Shown here: in pieces, positions 1 to 11,916 of the stretch
How the letters are laid out: every line of letters begins with the position of its first letter
Numbering within the stretch: position 1 is the first letter of the stretch
Source of the DNA: Balanoglossus misakiensis
Lineage: Eukaryota; Hemichordata
Assembly: GCA_040954595.2 (NCBI GenBank)
Contig: CM082576.2
Coordinates: 124,001-188,000 of the forward strand
Length of the DNA: 64,000 bases
Direction: 5' to 3'
Made by a program: the position numbers and the translations under genes
The notes under the pieces: model-generated
Database searches by the model: none
What the model was told of the DNA's origin: nothing
What the model saw: the letters and a program-made list of their open reading frames with translations, nothing else

Positions 1-3000
1 TGACCATGAGCAGATTATTACAATAGTTGTCACACTTGTGTTACATGTGGGTACTTCACTCATTTTGGTTTGTAGTGTCAGGGGCCGTGAACCATGGGAT
101 AGTTGCCAGGTCAGGTTTTGAACTGTCAAGGGGAAGGACAAAGTGTTTCAGTGTCTAGAGGTTGAAATGACTTTAGGTGGTGTGTTCAAGTGATTGTTTT
201 TGTAATTGTCAGGGTATGGTAATGGCCACCAAAATGCACTAAGTTTTGGTGTAATTATTAACAAGATATCAAGTGGTTGTATTGGTACATGTAATCATTC
301 ACCACATGAATCACCAACGCCCCGGAATACACGTACACCCACATACTGTTTAAAGTTCTACGGAAGTTTCAAATAGGCTTACTCATTCTCACAGTGCACT
401 GTAAAGTGTGTTCAAGAACAACTTATCATTTTGAGAATTTAATTTAAGAAAAAGGAAGGAATGAACTGACAACCACTTGGACAGGTGAGTCTTATCAACA
501 CCAATGAAATTATGTAACATGTCTGGTCAGGATTATCCTGAAAATCAAGTGCCTTCTCATATAGTGATTGCAATCTGTCTGGAGTTCACTGACTTTTTAG
601 GAGTGCTCTCCCTGCTTTGTTTATGCTTTTGGGTGGAGTTTCTAAAATATGAGGCCAGCTGCTTGTGATGTGTGGTGTGGTGTAACAGACCTGCAAACAT
701 ACAAAAATGTCAGTTGATGATGAAGTACATCCAGAGACATCACTGATTAAGTTCATCATGTCTTCTTGTTCTGAAATAATTTACCATACATGTGACAAAC
801 TATGACTACTTGACACTAAGTGAACCTAACCTTTAGACAACACTCATCAGGTTTTTGATGGTAAAACAGTACATGTATTAATTTATTCTTGAACACTTGA
901 ACGATTTTAGAAAATATGTTATTGTTCAACTACAGGAAAAGGAGCTGACAAGATGCCTACTGATGCACGGAAACTCTTATAGGTATATAATAAACAAAGG
1001 AATAACTCCACTGCACTGAATACCTGTGCACATTATTTATACACTCAGGTTGTTTATGTTCACATTCTTGGTCCTGGTACACCTATTGGTTTTTCTTGTG
1101 TATTTTTTTCTGATGCACACTGTATTGAAATGTTAACTATTTCCTTTGTGTGAGCTGCAACTTTAGGGGAAATTATCATGAAATTTTTTTTTCAAACTGT
1201 ACTATAATTAGGTCATAATTAGTGTATACACTGAAGTATTATAAACCCAAAGTATGAGTACATATGCAAGTTTTAACCAGATGAATAATGCCACAAAGGA
1301 ATATTGCCGCCACCGTGGGTAAATGCAAAAATAATGAAAATGTTGCATTTCTCACATTAAAGCTTCAGAAACAAAGCATAATCTCATCCACTAGAACATC
1401 ATAAGCTTCAAGAATGCTTAACCTGTGAATATGTAATTTTGTGATCTGATAATATCCCATGCAAGATGTGTTTATATGCCTATACATGGTTTGATTATAC
1501 AATATCTGTGAGTGGGTGGGAGAGGTAAAAAATGGGACCAACTATGGAACCCACTGTTGGCTGAATCACTCAGTGTGCTATGTTGTGTACGAAGGCAAGA
1601 GTGACTGTACTGACATGCTCTCCAAGTGAAAGTTCACTGATGTCGATACAAGAAAATTTCATTCTTTTTATGAATTTCTTACTTTGATTATAATTTTTTC
1701 AAAGTTTGTCTGTGAGTGTGTGAAAAATTTGATAAACCTGAGAAAGCTCTATCCCTCTGGGAATGAGGGGTGTAAGCTCAGACTCACACAAAGGAAATTC
1801 ACCAGACTTAGGTCTGACTAGTGTGAAGTGTAGTTAAATAAAGGAAGCAGTATATGTATATTGTTTTCCTGTTAACATCAGAAGTGTTTTAGGGTGTCTT
1901 TAACAGTTTTGTCAATAATGTACAACCACTCTGGAATAATCACTGGAAAATACTTTGTAAAAAGACAGAAAACTCTCATTAATTGCAGTTGGGTTTAATA
2001 TCAACTGGAGTTCTTAGTGTGTACACAAAATGTGTTAACAATTGCTGTACTGTTCATTGATCAATATAATAATCATTCTGGACATGAAATTTGAGAAGGT
2101 GATGTAACACTACTAAAATGGAATTGAAAATACAATCAAGTTAAATTATAAATCCTGCAAATGTCAACAACCTTATGTATGGTTATATAATTTGCCATTG
2201 GTTTCAAGTGAGTGTGTGTAAATACATGTGTATCTGAGCAATCTTCTGATTGTGATGTTACACAACAACAACAACGACAATGACAAGTATCAATTTAATT
2301 TTAAACACATTTAATATTTTTCTCATGCAATAGATTTTACATGGTGATTTTGATATCAATGACAAAAGTATCATCTAAATAACATATGACCATCTAAACC
2401 CTGTTAAGTTAAGGCAATAGTGATACATTTAGTTATTTAATCTCTGTTGAACAATACCATTAATTACTGATATTTACAATTTTAAGGCTGGTAGATATAT
2501 TGCTGTAGGTTTTTTTTTTCCCAACTCGTCCAAAACAGAAAGGACTATTATCAATATGCAGAGTCTGAGCAGATGCATATTAGAATCATAAAATGATAAT
2601 TTCAAGAAATTAATGTTCTTTATTTACATTAACTTTCCTGACCTGGGATTCAATAATCACATGCTGAAGTTTCAAAATTAGAACTTCCAGTGCAGTCAGC
2701 TGTTTAGTTGTCAAAAAAAGTAAAAGAAATTCCAGATAAAGCATTCGATATCAATTAAAGATAAATTAGACATTTGATTCTTCAAGCATACACAAAATGT
2801 CACATAACAACATAATGAGTCAGTTTGAAGTGAAAAAAATAGTAAAAAAATTCTGTCATGTATAAAAGTAATTGAGCTGATTGCAAAGAAATTAATTGTT
2901 GGATATAGTCAAACGTTCATTATGTGGTGTGGTTATCTGGAATTTCATGCATTCCATGCATTCATATAGCCTTATTCAGTGTGCTGTTTCATTTCTGTCA

Positions 3001-3018
3001 TTGCCAAATGAATCTTGT

Positions 3019-3080
3019 ATGGATGGAGGAACTGATGAAGCATACAGGATTGACCATAGACGAGATAGAGGGAGCCCTTC
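3019..3080 (+). CDS. Candidate remote first coding exon of the RhoGEF gene (weak)
   Basis: An ATG at 3019 opens a hydrophilic peptide beginning MDGGTDEAYRIDHRRDRG and running to a possible donor (CCA followed by GTACAG). The donor is in phase 1, which fits the acceptor at 11909, where two bases are needed to complete a codon. A second frame over the same bases (MNLVWMEELMKHTGL...) also looks protein-like, so the coding case is ambiguous. There is no family resemblance; the support is phase and composition only. Confidence 0.15.
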
Positions 3081-4072
3081 CAGTACAGTTTCGACAATCA
3101 CATGACATCATGTTCACTTTTGATACTACTATTGATGAAAGGCAAGAAAGTCTTGTTTGTAAAAATAAATTCTGCATGAGATATCATATTCCCCCCCCCC
3201 CCCTCCCAAGTGCGATTTGTAAAAAAAAAATATGTTGTGGATCATATGCTGTGTGTTGCATAATGAATGCAAATTCTGCTTTTTCTGAGGGAAATCCTAT
3301 GAATAAATCAGGTTTTTTTAAAAATATAGTCAAGGCTAATAGCTGCTATATATAGTAAAAATCAAGTGATGATAAAAGTACAGGTCTAGTTTAAAAAGTG
3401 GTTAACATGTAAGTTTTGAAAACTGAAATATAAGAATACTAGTATTGATTTCCTATTTAAAAATGTATAAATAAATCCATTTGCCATTTGATACAAATGG
3501 ATAACATTTTGTTATACCTAACTAACATTCTCCATATTGTAAGCTTAATATTCAAATGTTTGAAACATGATAGAACCAAATTTTCTTCAGGTCAAAAGTG
3601 TGCACTTCATGAAAGGGGAAAGGGGCACCAATTGTTAGTGATGACTTCTAAAGATTGGGACCCTCTTAGTAAAAAGAAAAGAATGCAGTGCCCACTTTTG
3701 GATGTGTAGCCGCTTTGCTTTCATTGTGGTGCCTCCATCACATTCACAATCAAATGCCTTCTGATAGACATTGTGGCTAGGATTAGTGGGTGATATTCAG
3801 TATAGTGATTTCAGCTGCTGGGGTGACAAGCCCCAGCTCCACATAAACACAAAAGCTTATTCAAGCAGTGGAAAGTGGTTTAGAGGAAATGTGTATTGTT
3901 GGCCACCCAAATGCCATGTCCTTGGCCTTTAATAGGTTGATGCATTGTGACCCAATCAGTACCTGAGCTGTCCTTGTATTGAGTCTACAAGCTAAGAATT
4001 ATGATTGTGACACTACCTTTCGATAGTCTTCAAAAGGACAACAACATACAATAGACACTGTGAGGTTTGAGG

Positions 4073-4442
4073 GCGACAGACTAGGCGTATTTTCATAGCT
4101 ATTGTTTGTTCTTTGCATCAGTTGATAAACAATCATCAGCAAAGTTGAACATTTTCATGAGCTATAACCCATGAAAAATATGCAAATACGCTTAGCCTGT
4201 GACGCAGTGACACCAATCGGAAAATGGTATCACCCACACCAAGGTGGGCGGAAGTTGGTCCTGGCGCTTTTTTTCCCATGATTCAAATTACAGTAAACGC
4301 CATATTGGAAATTCTGCCAACTTTCCCTCGATTTTGTAAAAAATCGCGCGACTTATACATGGCGAATATGTTTTTTTCTGAAAGAGTGACCTCAAAGCTA
4401 CCAAATTATGTGGAAATCAGCTACAACGGATTTCCCCTTTAA
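4073..4442 (+). mobile_element. Half copy of the TTAA foldback element
   Basis: This stretch matches the central part and right arm of the complete element at 31441-32057, including the block from GACAGACTAGGCGTATTTTC to the terminal CGGATTTCCCCTTTAA. The left arm is missing: to the left of the centre the sequence is unrelated. The right end retains TTAA at 4439-4442. A 72-codon open frame across the arm is a by-product of the repeat, not a gene. Confidence 0.75.
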
Positions 4443-6076
4443 GGGCAGTACAATTTGGTTTGTTTCAATTATATATACCTATTCTTAGAACAGACTGTTG
4501 ACAGATCTGACTTGACACACACATGGTAATTGACAGTCAATATTTTCCTACTGTTTATACACATCTTTAGGGAAGCGAATTCAGTGTTCACAATGATCAG
4601 CCGTGAAATGTCCCCTGATTTGCATTTCTACCTTGACCCTGTTTCCTAAAACTAAAAATGCAGTAAATTCCTTTTTCATACAAAGCGCATTTGTGCTGAA
4701 TTGTTTATTATTACATGGATTTAAATGTGCTGTTTGTCTGTGTCATATGCTGGGCCTATTTCACAGAGGAATTGTTTGTATAAATATAGTACCAAGTGAA
4801 TTCACAGGTATTGAGTTTCGTACTTTATTTGGATATTTAAGAATACCAGCTGATATTGGATGTTTGGGTGAATATTTTGTCAAGAAGTAAAATTTGTTTC
4901 TGTGGCAAAAAAACATTTGGTATTAATGATTGAAAAAGAAGTTTAGTTAGAGTAATTTGAAGGACCAGGAGGATTTCCTGTTGTTAATTGAGTGCCGTTA
5001 CTGCCTATAGCCTCAGTGACCTGACAATATGTTCATGTCAATGGCTGTCTTGCCAACTGACCTGGTGTTTGGTATTCTGCCACCTCATTTCAGATTTCTC
5101 TTGGTATGCCAAGCATGACAAAGATTTACTGCCAGTTGTTGTGTGTGTTGACTGTGAGCTGCCATCAGGACAGTAACCTGTCCGAAAGTGACTACATCAT
5201 GTCTGTTGGCCTCTGTTCACCTTGTATGGGGATATAAGAGGGTCAAAGGATGAATGGACACTTAAGTTAAAGAACATCAAATTTGTCTATTCCCCATCTG
5301 GAATTAATGTTAGAAAATCCACTTCTACTATTGTCATTTTCACACAAGTTTGCTCTTTAGCTCGGATTGAATTCAGTGATCAAATAGAATTTTATTGCCA
5401 CTGTGTTTAACTTTCAGATGAACTTAATTGTAATAAGTTTGCCAAAAGAAAAACCATTAGTGAAAATATGCTGACTCAGCAAGGTTTTATTCCTGTTATT
5501 AGCTTAATTCAATGGGCCTTATATTTCATAAACTACTATAGAACTGAGAAAATTAAAGGTAACATTGACACTAATGCATGAGAGAAACAAACATTGGTTC
5601 TCATTGGAAATGCTATATTAAAGTTTCCTATATGTAATGGATGCTGTCACAACAGCTTGCAGAGTGTTATCATACGATAAGGCTGTAGTTTGTGCAGTTT
5701 GTAACATAAGTGTCACACAGGGAAAGTGAACCCCAGACAACATTGAACACACCAGTAATGGAAACTGCAACATACAAATGTAGACTTTGTAGGAAATTGT
5801 AACAAGAAGGTAGCATTTCAGGCTGTCAGTATTATGGAATAAGTAACGTAAGATGTCATTGGAAAGCACAATAGTCACATCACACTGACGGCTGACAATC
5901 AATGAATCATATCTGATTACACTGCAAAGTGTGGCATTCAGGAGACTGCAATATTACACAGGAAAACATGAAGGAAGTACAGTACAGTGTTTCGGCAGTA
6001 TTAACTCTTGTCCCATCTCCCTCTATAGGGGTCTAACTTTTTAACATAGATAAACCATTGAGTTGGACATAATCTA

Positions 6077-6120
6077 GCCTAGTCCTAGCCGTATTTTGTC
6101 CACTTTGACTAGGACTAGGC
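6077..6120. repeat. Short perfect inverted repeat
   Basis: The 12-bp arms GCCTAGTCCTAG (6077-6088) and CTAGGACTAGGC (6109-6120) flank a 20-base spacer and are followed by a run of T. Function unknown. Confidence 0.6.
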
Positions 6121-6695
6121 TTTTTTTAATCGTGGTGGTAAAAACATGTGTATGTAAATGCAGTAGCATGAATACACTTATAAATAATTATACATGTACT
6201 ATAGCCCAATATCAGCTGCTATACAAAACATGTAATATAACTTTTAAGTGCAAAATTTACAAACATGCTTTGCATAATTTAATACAGCAGAGTTGAACTA
6301 GAAGGTTATGTTGAGTATTGCAAATTGGAGTGAAATAGATCTTGTAATTCACTATTTTAATTTGAAATTTCAGTTTCATCATCATTATTAATTAATTGAA
6401 AGTAGTTCTTGCACACTATTCCATGTCTAGCTTGTTTTACAGTGTGTAGTGTGAGTCAGTGAAACATTGGGATTTCATAGTAATTACATGATTATGTCAA
6501 TGTGTTTATATCATAGGAAAATGTATCTATCTGCAGTTGGAATTCAAATATTTTTGCCAAAGTGTCAATTTTGCAGGTATTCCAAAATCATTTCGTCTGC
6601 GTCATTTTGTTAGATTAAATTACTAGTACATTCAGAATGTAAAATTATACTGCAACTTCTTCAATTAACCTGTCCATGACACTGTGGTCTGGTGG

Positions 6696-6718
6696 GTCAT
6701 GAACCACTGGTTCATGAC
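6696..6718. repeat. Perfect 10-bp hairpin
   Basis: GTCATGAACC and GGTTCATGAC are separated by three bases. It stands alone in non-coding DNA; function unknown. Confidence 0.6.
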
Positions 6719-7569
6719 ACGGCCAGGTATGTGAAATGGGTGACTTGAACTATTTCAACGTGATCTTTACATACATGCACTGCAGTGACTGATTTCTGCT
6801 AATAGTGTCCATGATTTCAGGGGTGGCAACTTTGTGGGAATTACTGAAATAGCTGTCCCTTGTGACTACTACAAATTTTAGTGACACTGACAGTCATTCC
6901 CCCTCCCCCACCCCCACCCCACCAGAAAAGCATGCATACAAAATTATTTTGCTGGATCCTGTCAGTTACATTTGAATTTTGCCTGATCAGCAAGTTCTTC
7001 AAATGTAACAGTTGGTTTCTGCTGAAGTGCTAAATCAATGCAATATCCGGATTGTACATGCTTTGAATATCGATAATATGATGAAAGTAGGACGGGTGAT
7101 GTCATTAATGATTAAAATAGACAAGAAGAAACCTGAGAAGTATGACCTCATCCTACCCCAGGATGACATCATTGTCAGCCAATCAAAATCCCTCTTACAA
7201 TGTATCATTACCCTGAACTCTTTTGCCCTGTGAATGATGTCACTTCAAACCAGTCAAATATTCCGTCTCAAGATAAGTCATAATTTCAAGCGACAATATT
7301 TAAAATAAATTATCCTAGTTCTTTAGAGGGTTCAACTGCCAACGTGGAACTTGAAAAGATGACATCATTGTTGAATTCCAGTTATAAATAGTGTGTCAAT
7401 TCCACGTTGCTGGTTTACTGAAAGTGAGAGTGCCGGTTATCAGCAGATGTGCAATTCACAGACTACTGTTAGACAACTGTAGTATGGTATTTTTACCACT
7501 GCTTGAATTAGAGCAATCCATGTTGCAGCTGCAGATGTTGTCAATATTTGAATTTCTGCCATTTGCTAA

Positions 7570-7630
7570 AATGCAGACTCTGCATAGGAAAGCAAGGCGA
7601 AAGTGGAAGAGGAAATGTGCTGTTTATCCA
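7570..7630 (+). CDS. Candidate alternative first coding exon of the RhoGEF gene (weak)
   Basis: An ATG near 7571 starts a very basic peptide (MQTLHRKARRKWKRKCAVYP) followed by a possible donor, CCAG then GTATTA, in phase 1. That phase matches the acceptor at 11909. It would give the RhoGEF a basic N-terminus. I see no promoter signal and no homology, so it may be chance. Confidence 0.15.
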
Positions 7631-8629
7631 GGTATTATGTCTTATATTGTCCACTTGTGTTTTGTGCAGTATTAGAGTGTTTACGTTATGGTTGTGCATT
7701 GAAATCCTATGTTTGAAATAAAACCAAGACTGTCTATGCATTTTTGTCATGTACATCGTTGTTGCAGTATGACCACACCGGTTGCAGTCTGAGAGAATGT
7801 CCCTGAAACTCTTCAGCGGACATGTGAAAGATGATGCAACCTCTCTCATAAAGTGCTGCTGGATTTATGCAATGACACATGATCTATGTGAGTGATACTG
7901 CTGTGGTGTAGGAGGCACAGAAGGGGAATGTCAGGTTATCCACAGTGCAGTCCTACTGCCTGCATGTTCATTTAGTTGCAGTTGTACCAAGCCTTCACAA
8001 TTCTCCACAGCCAATTCTATATTGAATATTTTCATTGTTCACAATAGCGTGGACAATAAACATGTCAATGGGGCTTAATTATATAGGATGACATCATCTT
8101 TTATGCTACCAGCAATTTTTACTTACCCACTATTCAAAAGGGAGACCTTGTTATTTTCTCTTGAGCTGAAAACACTTTACAGATCAATGGATCGGCTTTT
8201 CTGTTGTCAATCAGGTACAGCTTCTTAATCTGCCATGTATTCAATTCTGCCCATGTAATATGTGTTACTGAATTGTTGTAATATTAATTGATGTGATGAT
8301 TTTCTCACGCCGAAAAGTGATAACTTTGATGAAAATAATTGTGTTACCTCTTTTGAAATGGTGTGCACTTCTGATCTGCATTAAAAAATAATTTAAATGA
8401 CATATGATGTATAATAATTTAAATGACATTGATGTACAATAAATTTTGATAGTTGTGCTATATTTAGGATAGGTTGTGTTTGAAATTTTCACAAAATGTC
8501 CTGAAAGGTTACACTGTATTCATTTGAAAGAAGCACTGTTGCAGTGCTGGATATATTGAGATAGTGCTGATAAACCATAGAAGAAAAAGTGATGAATCAG
8601 CACTTTTGGTAGCTGTTTTGAGAATAGTT

Positions 8630-9440
8630 TTAATCACCAGCAGTGACCCATTCCTAGGGAACAGATCAAGTTGCCATTATCATTAGTACCAAGTCTGGCG
8701 GTGACCTGTCCATTAATGTACATGTACTGTCACTGCCAGTAGGGACAATCAGAGGCTCTCTCTATCCAGGTACCAGCAATGACCAATCTCAATGGAGCAG
8801 GCTCTCACTGGGTACACCACAGTGACTTACTATATTTCTACAATACTGGGGGCCAGCCACCAGTAGGGATGAGCTCCCAGGGAACTTCCCAAGGACTAGA
8901 CCATGGGTAACTGAGTCTATTTGTATTGAAAATGTCATCAGTAAACATCCCAGTCACCAGCAATGACCCAAGTTTCCAGGGAACAGCCATCAATGTAACT
9001 AGTCATTTCTCTGTCAAATTCTGGAATAGTCACTGGCTGGCAGAGACCAGCTCATAAATGATTCCAGACAATTGCAGTGTGAGCAGCATTCGTTGAGACC
9101 AGTCACCAGCAGTTAATATTATTCAGGAACAAGTCCTTCATTGCAGCAAACCATCTCCCAGTGTCACCCATACCCAGACCAGTCCTCCATCCCTGTGATC
9201 AGCCCATGCCAAATGTCTCCAGAACTGGAATAAGTCACCAGGTATGAGCAGTCCTCCAAGATTAGTCCATCACTATAGTTCTTCTAGTCAGTACACTTCT
9301 GGGATCAATGATCATCTCTGGGGACTAGTCCATGACTGGTTCCAGTCCATCCCCACTGGAGCACTGGCCAAACCCACCAGCAGTGACCCCAGGGACCATC
9401 CAAACTCCACAGTACTTGCAGTAGATTTTTGATACTGTAC
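8630..9440 (+). repeat. Degenerate minisatellite built on CACCAGCARTGACCCA
   Basis: Variants of the motif recur at roughly 8636, 8770, 8953, 9102 and 9377, with partial copies between them and recurring words such as CAGGGAACA and CCAGTC. Spacing is irregular (about 90-275 bases). The local composition is richer in C and CA/TG than the flanks. I read it as an old, decayed tandem array. Confidence 0.45.
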
Positions 9441-11170
9441 ATGTATCTGTGAAACCAACAGCTACAGAGTGATGACAACCTCATTCGAATGTTGTGTCAG
9501 CATCTCTCCACTAATCTACCCAACTAAAACATGAAAGTACCATCAAACAACAACAATGACCGCAAGTTTGTATAACAACACTTGTATTTTGTACATTGAC
9601 TGAGTACTATTAGGTTCTTATTGCACAGTGTTCAGTACAGTAGACTCACTGTGTACATGGATCACATTGCTATTACTGCAATAATTAAAAAGTTAATTGA
9701 CCATGATAAACTTCAGACTTACCTTCCTTGTAATAAGACTTGTCTGTTAAATCTTCCCTATTGATAAAACTGGCATGTATCCTCATAAGGCTAAGTTGAA
9801 GGCAATAAAACCCCAAATGAAGCAAAATGCAAATAGATTTCTAGGTGTAAATGGATGTATGGCCTTGGGTTGTTTTTTGTTTTCTTATCAGGTGTAAGTC
9901 CACTCTCAGTTAACCTTAATTTTGTTTATATTTAAAGGAAATGCTTTGTTTAAAGGTTTCAGACATTGAGCAATCAAACTCTCTAGTTAAACTTTTAAAA
10001 GATTTTGTGGCTGCTTGATGGGATGCTCCAACTGGCACGTAACGGAAGTTGTTTATTAGGAAAATCAGAAGAAATCCTAGACATGAAAGCTTCTATTCTT
10101 TTCCGGGCCAGATTTTGTTCCACTGGACACCATATCCAACAGCTGTGATAATCTTTAATTTCTCATGCGCCAGTAACTACCAAACTGCAAACAGTCATGC
10201 CTCAGTGTGCAAGTTGTCAGAGTTAAAACCGCAGCATTACATGCTGAGCAGTTGTTGCTGGCACATGTACAAAGCTTGCTGCTGTTTAATTGTAGTTTTC
10301 AACCATTACTATGAGTTGGAAAACTCAAAAGTTTGTGTATCTCTGGGAAAAGTTGCTGATAATATCAGGTGATGATTTCTATTTCTTAAAATTTGGTGAC
10401 TGACTTAGTAGTTGACAATGGTTTTTGTTCATCATCATGACATACCTATGTGAGTATTTGGATTTAACACAGTACTCTAAGGTGTAAGTATGTACAAGTG
10501 GACAAGGAATTCTTAACTAACAATGTGTGTATTTTTGGACAGCTTTACATTGGCTTTATCTTTCTGTCTGCTGACATGTCTAATTTAAAGAACATATCCA
10601 AAAATTTGATTATTACGCATTTGTATTAAATACACTTAAAAGTCAATGAATATAATTAGGGAGAATTATAAAGTGTCATTACATTATGTTTCTGTGATTT
10701 TTAGAAGGCAACTTGCCAGCCAAAGTATAATACATGTAACATGTATTAAACATTTCACTCAGAATCTTTTTACACAAACTAGGTCACCCTGTTGTGTTCA
10801 AATGAAATAATAGAACAGAACTGTTTTCTTTTGGTTTACCTTTTACTGTCATTTTATTTCCAAGTCAAGCAGCTCATTCCTATATTATTTAGATGCCTCC
10901 TGAATAATAACCTTCAGCTGTTTCGGCCCTTGTACTGGCTGGGTAATACTACATAAGCATAATGACATTTATTACACATGTACCATCGATTACTTGCACC
11001 GAGCGCGCGCGTAACATCGGTATTTGCACTCAGTGCAATACCAAAAACATTATGCCATACCTGTATGCAAATGAGTGGCCTGTTCACAAAACAAGCAATA
11101 TCATTCCGCGGTCTCATTTCTTTCATTTTCGGTCTTTTTTTTCAAAATGGGATGAACATATGTAATAAAA

Positions 11171-11365
11171 ACAGAACCCCATGGCTCAATCTTGCAAGCA
11201 CGGCGTACCGGTAGTATTTGCACTGTGCTGGCGGTGTATTCTTGCGCCCGTCCCCCGCACTCGCTGTCGCTCGTGCGGTGGACGGGCGCAAGAATACACC
11301 GCCATACACTAGATGCAAATACTACCGTTACGCCGTGCTTGCACGATCGAGCCATGGGGTTCTGT
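11171..11365. repeat. Long imperfect palindrome (arms about 90 bp)
   Basis: The left arm starts ACAGAACCCCATGGCTC and the right arm ends with its complement. The arms agree over most of their length, including CAAGCACGGCGTA and GGTGTATTCTTGCGCCCGTCC, with a mismatched patch near TTTGCACTGTGCTGG. The centre reads GCACTCGCTGTCGCTCGTGC. GC content is clearly higher than in the surrounding DNA. It probably inserted as a foldback element; the same core sits in the palindrome at 52910-53053. Confidence 0.85.
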
Positions 11366-11916
11366 CATATTATTATAAATCCCCATCAATATCTTTGGTA
11401 TTTTCATTATAGATGATGAATATTAGAATAGAAACATAATTGTTTGTGCTTTATTGAATAACAAATTTATGAGTTCAGAAAGGTTACAATATGTCAATAA
11501 ATGCCATGTGTCTGTCTTCACATGCATACTTCCTGACACGGTTGGTTGCCCTGAGGCATTTGTCTGAAAGCAGCTTTTGCTGGTGAAATTGTGAGGAAGT
11601 CAGTGTGATAGCTGATATGAGATAATTCATAGCATTGTCCTGGCCTTTGTTTGTCAGTGTAAATATTGTCTGAGCCCTGATAGCTACATGTGTATTCAAA
11701 AATGTCAATTTGTCTCAGGAACTATGGTTTGTCAGTGTTGTTAAAAAATTATTTTGTCACAAAGACAAAAGTTTGCAGTTGCAACTTTTATTACAGCACT
11801 TCCACAGTCATGTCTGTGGGTTTTTTTTCTTCCTAACATCAATATAACCATGTTGTAAGATTTCAGTTGCAAGTGTGAAGTGATCGTTGTATTTGTGTCT
11901 GATTGCAGAATCTTCT

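Larger units (their letters stand above)
1..11908. other. Long non-coding region upstream of the RhoGEF gene
   Basis: About 11.9 kb of AT-rich DNA with no open frame that I can tie to a protein family. It holds a half copy of a TTAA foldback element (about 4073-4442), short perfect hairpins (6077-6120 and 6696-6718), a degenerate minisatellite (about 8630-9440) and a long palindrome (11171-11365). The first certain RhoGEF exon starts at 11909 behind a good acceptor, so an upstream first exon must lie in or beyond this stretch. Two weak candidates (3019-3080 and 7570-7630) are listed separately. Everything else looks like intron or intergenic DNA. Confidence 0.6.

Noticed and set aside
6077-6130. 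Bacterial-style terminator (hairpin plus T run)
   Set aside because: The setting is a eukaryotic non-coding region with no gene ending there, and the spacer is too long.
11171-11365. microRNA precursor
   Set aside because: Arms of about 90 bp with a repeat-type core shared with another palindrome; far longer than an animal pre-miRNA.
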